Origin: Drechslerella dactyloides
Taxonomy: Eukaryota; Ascomycota; Orbiliomycetes; Orbiliales; Orbiliaceae
Assembly: GCA_020064725.1 (NCBI GenBank)
Contig: JAGTWJ010000001.1
Coordinates: forward strand, 3,720,001-3,784,000
Direction of reading: 5' to 3'
Length of the DNA stretch: 64,000 bases
Below are positions 58,441 through 64,000 of this stretch, piece by piece. Within the stretch, counting starts at the first letter, position 1. Each line of letters starts with the position of its first letter. Position numbers and translations under genes: made by a program. The notes beneath the pieces were generated by a model. That model saw nothing but the letters and a program-made list of their open reading frames with translations, was not told the DNA's origin and did no database searches.

Positions 58441-59514
58441 AAATCTCCCCACCCCTGCTCCTCTCTCCTCCGTCCTCATTCCACCTCTTCTTCCGTAGCC
58501 AAACACCTCATCACATCTCGTCCTTGCTAGCAAGAACAGCATCTACGCATAGACCTCTCTTCTTTCTATATAACAATCTAGAGCACTTATCTCTTCCTTT
58601 TTCAACTCACTTTCCGAAGTCTGAACGCTTCCGCGAGCAAGACTTCGTTCTGACGCCTCGGTCTCTGACAAAAAGTATGTAAAATCCCATCAGCCTCTTC
58701 CTCGTATCTTCTTCACGCCTGTTCTCTTCATCTTCATGGTCCCTCCTCGTTCTCGGTAGCCCTGAAAGATTCCCAGCCCGCGCTTGTTCACAAAGCGACG
58801 TACGCGTACTTATAATTCTCCCTTGCAATCCCTTGTCAACCGCCGCAGACAAATTCGATCAGCGGACTTTCCCTCGATCAATTGATCAACGAAGGTTCCC
58901 TTGACCAGAGAATTTCCTTTGACAGCCGTATATAATCCTCTCTCATCCCCTTCCATCTCTTTCCTTCTCTCCACTCATGCACCCAGTCTTCCAGCCATTG
59001 CTCCTTCCAGTCCATTGGTAGCAAATAACTAAGCACGCACCGATCTACTTAGCTAAGCTTCGCCTCCTTCTGCTCCCAACACTTCGACGACAGGTCTGAG
59101 GTTCTCTGCCAACGACAAGTTTCCCTCCATCACCAGTCTTTGCAACAAGGTATTTAATCTCCCTCTTCCCAGCCCACACCATTGAATATCCCCCTCCCCC
59201 TTCCCTTCTTTGTATCTTGTCCTTCATCAGAGCCCTCATTCATATTGGAGTTCCTCATCGTCTTTAAGCCCCTTTATCTAATCAGGTACTTCTCTTATCT
59301 AGTCTCTGCAGTCCACCTGAACTGCATCCGGCCTTTTCTTGACCGATTTCTGGAGGTTGAACTCATCCCTCCACAGTTTCTTTGACTTCTGAATCAGGTA
59401 AGTGGCTGTCCTTTCTTCTTCCAAAATCAATCCCTATTCATATGAGTTCATATTGACTGACAAACTCAAAAGTCCTAGTTGCCTTTGCCGCTTCAAGTCT
59501 GCCTTCTGCCCACT
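58441..59514 (+). other. Long C/T-rich 5' leader with likely introns
   Basis: About 1.07 kb of pyrimidine-rich leader precedes the ATG at 59515. At least one intron is well supported: CAG|GTAAGTGGCTG at 59399, branch TTGACTGACA, acceptor AAAAG at about 59472. Further donor-like sites occur at about 58675 and 59280. Leaders this long with introns are often used for translational control, which is inference here. Confidence 0.4.
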
Positions 59515-61254
59515 ATGCCGCGTGAATACGACTTTCAAGTCTATTGCGCATTCAAGCGCTTCTTCAAGGGCTGGGGCGGGTTGTCCGACCACCGCAATGG
59601 CATCCGCAAGGTCATCAGCCGCAACCGCAATGACCCTGTCGTCTCACGCCTCCTCGCGGAGAAGGGCACCGGCAACGTGGTTCGCTCCTTGCAGGAACTG
59701 ATCAATGCCAAGGCGTTCAACAAGGGCACCAAGTTTGAAGCCTTGTTCCCGTCGATTGCTCACCCCGAGCCATTCATGGAAGGGGCGGACGGCAGCAAGA
59801 TTCCGGGCAAGATTTCTGGTCCTAAGACCATTCTGCCCTTGAGGCCTAGCCATCAGAGCGTCACCACGTCAGGCGCGGCAGGCCTCAGCAATAATGCAGA
59901 GGTGAGGAGCAATCCGGGGCCGAGCACGACCGCAAAGCCACCCACCGATACATCCAGACCGAGCACCAACACTGTGCCGGGTGGTAACGATGCGGCTCCA
60001 GCCATTACGGAGCAAAGGGGTTCAACCGACTTGGACCTTTCGAGGTGGAAGCCGACGGCAGATGACCCTACGGGCGTCAAGTCGTCAATGGGACCCACTA
60101 CAGGTTCCTCGTTCAAGTCTTTTGCCATGCCCTCCGCTAGGCCGGTAACAAGTCTGATTCCGCGGTCGATTACGAAGCCGACGGCACGCTTTGCAGGGCC
60201 TGTCACAAGGCCGACGGCGCGTCCAGAGGCAAGGCCAACGAGCAGACCGACGACGACGAAGGCGGTTGGTGCACCTGTGCCCTGGCCACAGCCTCGGCCG
60301 ACTCGATATAACGAGCCGTGCCTCAAACCTGGTGCGACAAAGGGCACTGGGCTCGGGCCCAGCAGGATCACGAAGCCCACGAGCACAAGGTCGGACAGGA
60401 GCAGCGGCAATAGAGTCCAGGACAGACTCGCCGCCATCCAAGTTCGCAGGCTGGTTGGAAGCTGGGGAGGACCATTACTCACGTCCGAACCAGCTGCAGT
60501 TGCGCCCGCCGCCAAGATGGAGGTGGACACCGACGAGGCGATGCTGCCGGTGGAGCGCGAGACCAGCTACAAGCTGGTTCAGCACGATCCGTGGTACGCC
60601 GAAAAGCCACAGGTCACCCCACCGGAGCAGGCTCAGCAGGCACCGCCTGCAGAGCTTCAAGCTGAAGTCGGAGTCTCGGTGCCAGTGCCAGCACCAGCTC
60701 CTGTCACCGTCACCGCGCCAGTCGCCAGCGAGCCAATGAGGCCAGCGATGGAGGGCGGTCAAGTTCTTCCGTCTTTTGAGGCGGGCTTGACCATTAAGCC
60801 CTACTTCCCGATTGTCGAACAGACAAAGATCCTGGAGGAAGCCATGCAGGTCATCAAGACCACGGCTTTCAGGATCATGACATCGGAGAAGCCAGCCGTC
60901 GTGGCCAGTGCTGGGGTCACCGACCCTAGCCAACTTACGCTGCGCGATGCCGTCGTCGCTCTCCGTCTCAGCAACGACGAGATGGCCCTCTCCCCAAGCT
61001 TCCAGTCATTCACGTGGCTGGAGCAGGCAATCCATGAGAGGAAGCGGATGGAACCGAGCGCTCTGGCACAGCTCATTTGTGGTTGTGCCAGGGAGATCGG
61101 GGGAATCAGAGACCCTCGGGTCTCTGTGTCCCTCGACGAGCTCAAGAGGTTCACGGTACAGGCGGTTGTCCAGTGTCTGGACAGCCACACGGAGAGCCTG
61201 AGGAAGGCGATGGAGGAGTTGGGAGAGACGAGGGCAAAGGTGCTCTCGTGGTAG
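59515..61254 (+). CDS. Uncharacterised cluster protein B (579 residues)
   Basis: Single coding exon after a long spliced leader. The ATG at 59515 is the first in frame; upstream frame-open codons have no ATG. Residues 6-81 (FQVYCAFKRFF, HRNGIRKVIS, VVRSLQELI, FEALFPSI) align with the N-terminal block of protein A, including spacing. Residues 200-300 are a low-complexity RPT-type repeat (TRPTARPEARPTSRP). A MEVDTDE acidic patch follows. The C-terminal block begins PIVEQTKILEEAMQVIKTTAF at about 432 and runs as helices to the end. No signal peptide or membrane segment. Family and function unknown. The third reading frame through the repeat is also open for long stretches, a consequence of the Arg/Pro/Thr-rich codons. 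Confidence 0.7.
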   Translation: MPREYDFQVYCAFKRFFKGWGGLSDHRNGIRKVISRNRNDPVVSRLLAEKGTGNVVRSLQELINAKAFNKGTKFEALFPSIAHPEPFMEGADGSKIPGKISGPKTILPLRPSHQSVTTSGAAGLSNNAEVRSNPGPSTTAKPPTDTSRPSTNTVPGGNDAAPAITEQRGSTDLDLSRWKPTADDPTGVKSSMGPTTGSSFKSFAMPSARPVTSLIPRSITKPTARFAGPVTRPTARPEARPTSRPTTTKAVGAPVPWPQPRPTRYNEPCLKPGATKGTGLGPSRITKPTSTRSDRSSGNRVQDRLAAIQVRRLVGSWGGPLLTSEPAAVAPAAKMEVDTDEAMLPVERETSYKLVQHDPWYAEKPQVTPPEQAQQAPPAELQAEVGVSVPVPAPAPVTVTAPVASEPMRPAMEGGQVLPSFEAGLTIKPYFPIVEQTKILEEAMQVIKTTAFRIMTSEKPAVVASAGVTDPSQLTLRDAVVALRLSNDEMALSPSFQSFTWLEQAIHERKRMEPSALAQLICGCAREIGGIRDPRVSVSLDELKRFTVQAVVQCLDSHTESLRKAMEELGETRAKVLSW

Positions 61255-61762
61255 GTGGAGGAGAGGCAGCATATCAAGATGCCGAGGAGTGGGGGAGGTG
61301 GTGTAGGGGGAGGAGTGCGGGCTTAGAGAGCCTGCATATTTTATATATATGCAGATTTCGCTGGTTTTCGTTGCCTGTTGTTGATTCTAGAGGCGAGAGA
61401 AGGCCCCAGAATGCATGTAGCTATCACGGCCATATACTGGCAATACAAAACTTCTTCACAATACCCGGATTGAAGCATCTTGGGGCTTCCAGATCGCGAT
61501 ATCTTGCGAGGTATATGGTGCAATACTCCGTGTGGAAGCTTTAGTGGGGGGTGGAGAGCTGTCGTAGCTGCTAGACAGCTGACGTTACTCAACACCAGCT
61601 CTCCTGCCAGCTGCCGTCATTCATCGCAACAGCTTCCGTTAGCAATCACGAGCTTCCAGACCAGCTTCCATCCGTCTCCGGGCCAGTGGACAGCCTCTGT
61701 ATAGTATCTCTCACATCTCCATCTCCATTGCATTTCTACCAGACGTGTGCTAATCCGTAACA
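61255..61762. other. Intergenic spacer before cluster gene C
   Basis: 508 bases including a TATATAT run (61,345). The last 150 bases look like a leader. No gene is called. Confidence 0.4.
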
Positions 61763-63715
61763 ATGCCACAGCCTAGCCAGCTCCGTCCCGGCATCCGTAG
61801 AAAGGCTGCTTATAAGACCTACTTCTCCAAGGCGGGAGAACTATCCAGAATGAAAGCATCTCTGAATCCTTCTGCTCCACCGTTTAACCCTTCTTCCTTC
61901 GCACGTACAGTTGGTGCCGGTCCAAGCATTCGCGTTGAAGCTACCTTCGACGTCAGCTCAAACGTCGTCCAGAACAACTCGCAACCCACCAGCCAACCAA
62001 TCACCACCCTCAAGCCCCCTCAGAAGATGGCTACCGACGGCTCCGACGAATCTTCCTCCCTCACGGACTTGATCAAGAGATGCACGATTGACGACCAAGT
62101 CAAACAGGCAAATCTCATGCAGCAGAAGCTGGAACGATTCGCCTACCTCACCACACGAGACGTCTTTGTCCAGAGCCTCTTCAAGGCCATCACCTGCCTC
62201 AGCAGCAGCACCGCTCACCACATTCTGAAGAACCACGTTAAAGAGTTGGCAGTTCTCCTCAAGCTATTCAAGATGGACGACCTCGTCAATGCAGTTGTCA
62301 GCTTGCACAGCGAGCGGGTCTACAGTTCTTCGTTGGAAAAGATCCAGGAGACGTGGCCATGGCTGTTGGATGGAGATGTCACCGAGCTCTCATTGATCGA
62401 TCTTGGCTCGTTGACCGCTGCAGGGCCTCCCACCATGCTTCAGGAAACTCCAAAACCCAAACTCCCCGCCAGTAAGATGTCCGCTGCCGAGGCTAACAGT
62501 CTCGGTAGTAGCCCTTTGGCTTTCAAGATGAGGAAGCATCTGCAGCCACAATCTACCGTATCAGAGTCCCTTCGCTCGGATGGAGTTTGCAGCATGATGA
62601 GCTTCGACCCTTCGAGCGAGCCAACTGCTCCGATTGACCCTTACAGCTGCTCTTTCCCATACCCGACCCAGCGTACCATCCTCAAGGAATCACAGCAGAT
62701 CCTCAAAACGGCATTATACATGTTCGCCAAGCAGCATCTCCCGAAGAAGCTCACCCATCAAGCATTTGAGTATCCCGCCTCCAGCTCCCTCGGACAATGG
62801 GTCCTTATGATGCAGGACGCAATTACGAATGCGAACACCTCCACGGATGAGCAAGCTTCACAGAACAAACTTACTGCCCTGGGCTCGTCGCACCCAAATC
62901 TGCTCGATCCTGCAAGTGAACTCCACGATCTGTTGTCGAAGCGCCAGCATACCACGACTTCAGAGCTTCGGGGCGTTCTTGCCAATGTTCTGAAGCTTAT
63001 CGAAACTCTCGGAGCGTCCGGATGCTATGATCAGCAGTTAGCCCTCAACATATACACGGATATTCTCGCCGATGACCTTAAGAAGAAGCTCGAAAAGATC
63101 CAGATTCCCTTCCGCAAGACCTTGAAGCTGATCTCCGACGCCAAGGATCAACTCGTCCATGAGGAGGAGGATGCCACCCAGAGCTACCGCGAGCAGGAAA
63201 AGATGGTCCAGCAGGAATTCTTGCTCGACACCAGTATGCTCAAAGGCATTCTCTCACCGAATGCCTTGTCTGCAAACGCACCAGCTACCTTGCCTCCAAA
63301 GTCAACCGCAGGAAATAGACGCTCCAGTATCATCCGCATCAGCCGCGATCTCCTCACCGCACCGGAAAAGCAGCTTCTCGACCAGCGCCCGGCCGACAAC
63401 AAGGAAGAGCCCGTCAAATCGAAGCTTTCCGCACTCTCTTTCGCATGGGATCCAGCCTGTATCGACAAGGCCGTCGCGGAGCTCAGCCATAAGGAGGCTA
63501 AAGAGAATCGAAGCGGTAAAGCAGACGACATTGACCCACAAATCGCAAACAGTCGCAATCCATCAATCCCCGGACCCGGCCTCGAGGGCTCAAAGTACGC
63601 CTCTGATCGCCTCTTTGTTCCGCCAAAACCCGGGAAGAACGCAATTCCGATTCGGGCCCCGCCCAAGGAACCGCTTGTCGCCGACAAGGAAAACGGCTTG
63701 TTAATCAAATTTTAG
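61763..63715 (+). CDS. Uncharacterised cluster protein C (650 residues)
   Basis: Single-exon gene, third of the tandem set. The N-terminal 130 residues are specific to it: basic, then Ser/Pro-rich. Residues 135-202 resemble the N-terminal block of A and B: FVQSLFKAI, then LVNAVVSLHSERVY and WPWLL. The C-terminal block starts SFPYPTQRTILKESQQILKT at about 297, with the same heptad pattern as ILEEAMQVIKT in B and TVINRLVWIMQ in A. A coiled coil (ADDLKKKLEKIQIPFRK) and a Ser-rich tail with KPGKNAIPIRAPPKEP close the protein. No signal peptide or transmembrane helix. No family recognised. Confidence 0.72.
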   Translation: MPQPSQLRPGIRRKAAYKTYFSKAGELSRMKASLNPSAPPFNPSSFARTVGAGPSIRVEATFDVSSNVVQNNSQPTSQPITTLKPPQKMATDGSDESSSLTDLIKRCTIDDQVKQANLMQQKLERFAYLTTRDVFVQSLFKAITCLSSSTAHHILKNHVKELAVLLKLFKMDDLVNAVVSLHSERVYSSSLEKIQETWPWLLDGDVTELSLIDLGSLTAAGPPTMLQETPKPKLPASKMSAAEANSLGSSPLAFKMRKHLQPQSTVSESLRSDGVCSMMSFDPSSEPTAPIDPYSCSFPYPTQRTILKESQQILKTALYMFAKQHLPKKLTHQAFEYPASSSLGQWVLMMQDAITNANTSTDEQASQNKLTALGSSHPNLLDPASELHDLLSKRQHTTTSELRGVLANVLKLIETLGASGCYDQQLALNIYTDILADDLKKKLEKIQIPFRKTLKLISDAKDQLVHEEEDATQSYREQEKMVQQEFLLDTSMLKGILSPNALSANAPATLPPKSTAGNRRSSIIRISRDLLTAPEKQLLDQRPADNKEEPVKSKLSALSFAWDPACIDKAVAELSHKEAKENRSGKADDIDPQIANSRNPSIPGPGLEGSKYASDRLFVPPKPGKNAIPIRAPPKEPLVADKENGLLIKF

Positions 63716-64000
63716 GGAAGTACGAGGGATCAGACATCAATCCGAGATATTGGGCGTTAGTGAAGATTGTATTTCGTTGTCAGCTGTCAGTTGGAGGGAG
63801 CATTTTCAAATGGCTCTCTTTGCCTCCTTTGTTTTCTATTATGGTCATTATTTGTACTCTGAGAGCTCAACTTTGAACTTCGCCTTAATTCTGGAATCAG
63901 CCGATACGCAATGGCTACTATACGACTTTGGCCCCATAGCGACTTCCTGATTGTTTTAATCTTGTTAACGGATGCTCGAGATCACTGCACTATCCTTTCT
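63716..64000. other. 3' flank of cluster gene C
   Basis: 285 AT-rich bases to the window edge, presumably the 3' untranslated region and beyond. No further gene starts here. Confidence 0.4.

Noticed and set aside
1..64000. CRISPR arrays, bacterial operons or phage-like modules
   Set aside because: The window is clearly eukaryotic, with spliceosomal introns throughout. No regularly spaced direct repeats were seen.
1..64000. Reassignment of UAG to a sense codon
   Set aside because: MTQ2, the lactonase gene and other well-supported genes end in TAG at the expected place, so UAG acts as a normal stop in this genome.

Overview
This window comes from a filamentous ascomycete (Pezizomycotina, possibly a eurotiomycete; the class is a guess). 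Genes are split by many short introns of about 45-90 bases with CTRAC-type branch points and GT-AG ends. The recognisable proteins are typical of such genomes: NTE1, a pfkB sugar kinase, the eRF1 methyltransferase MTQ2, an inositol monophosphatase, a flavin monooxygenase fused to a DUF6314 domain, AFG2/DRG1 and ARP9. All exon boundaries were placed by hand from splice signals, reading frame and protein continuity, without transcript data.

Layout. 0-14.8 kb: the 5' end of NTE1 on the minus strand, a divergent hypothetical gene, a promoter-like spliced locus without a protein (3.1-3.8 kb), a degraded stretch with a Ty1/copia remnant (4.9-5.1 kb), two hypothetical multi-exon genes, then a divergent pfkB kinase/MTQ2 pair. 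14.8-21.7 kb: about 7 kb with no convincing gene. 22-26.5 kb: inositol monophosphatase and FMO-DUF6314. 26.5-34.1 kb: gene-poor, with an MFS transporter relic and one small secreted eight-cysteine defensin-like peptide gene (32.0 kb). 34.1-41.9 kb: an uncharacterised acidic protein, AFG2 and ARP9. 43-47.6 kb: a divergent Rab-like GTPase lacking its membrane-anchor tail, a secreted cysteine-rich protein and a four-helix membrane protein. 48-55.1 kb, all minus strand: a secreted two-part protein, a mitochondrial coiled-coil protein and a lactonase-fold protein. 56.1-63.7 kb: three consecutive plus-strand intronless genes that I could not assign to a known family.

The most unusual content is as follows. 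(1) The three terminal genes appear to be diverged tandem paralogues sharing an N-terminal and a C-terminal helical block. (2) The middle one has a promoter element also found at the protein-less spliced locus at 3.1 kb. (3) The defensin-like gene sits alone in a gene desert. (4) Two genes, ARP9 and the gene at 34.1 kb, each have a single in-frame TAG followed by about 100 further open codons; readthrough, UAG-to-UGG RNA editing and recent nonsense mutation are all possible. (5) MTQ2, the release-factor methyltransferase, has an upstream ORF whose stop overlaps its own start codon.
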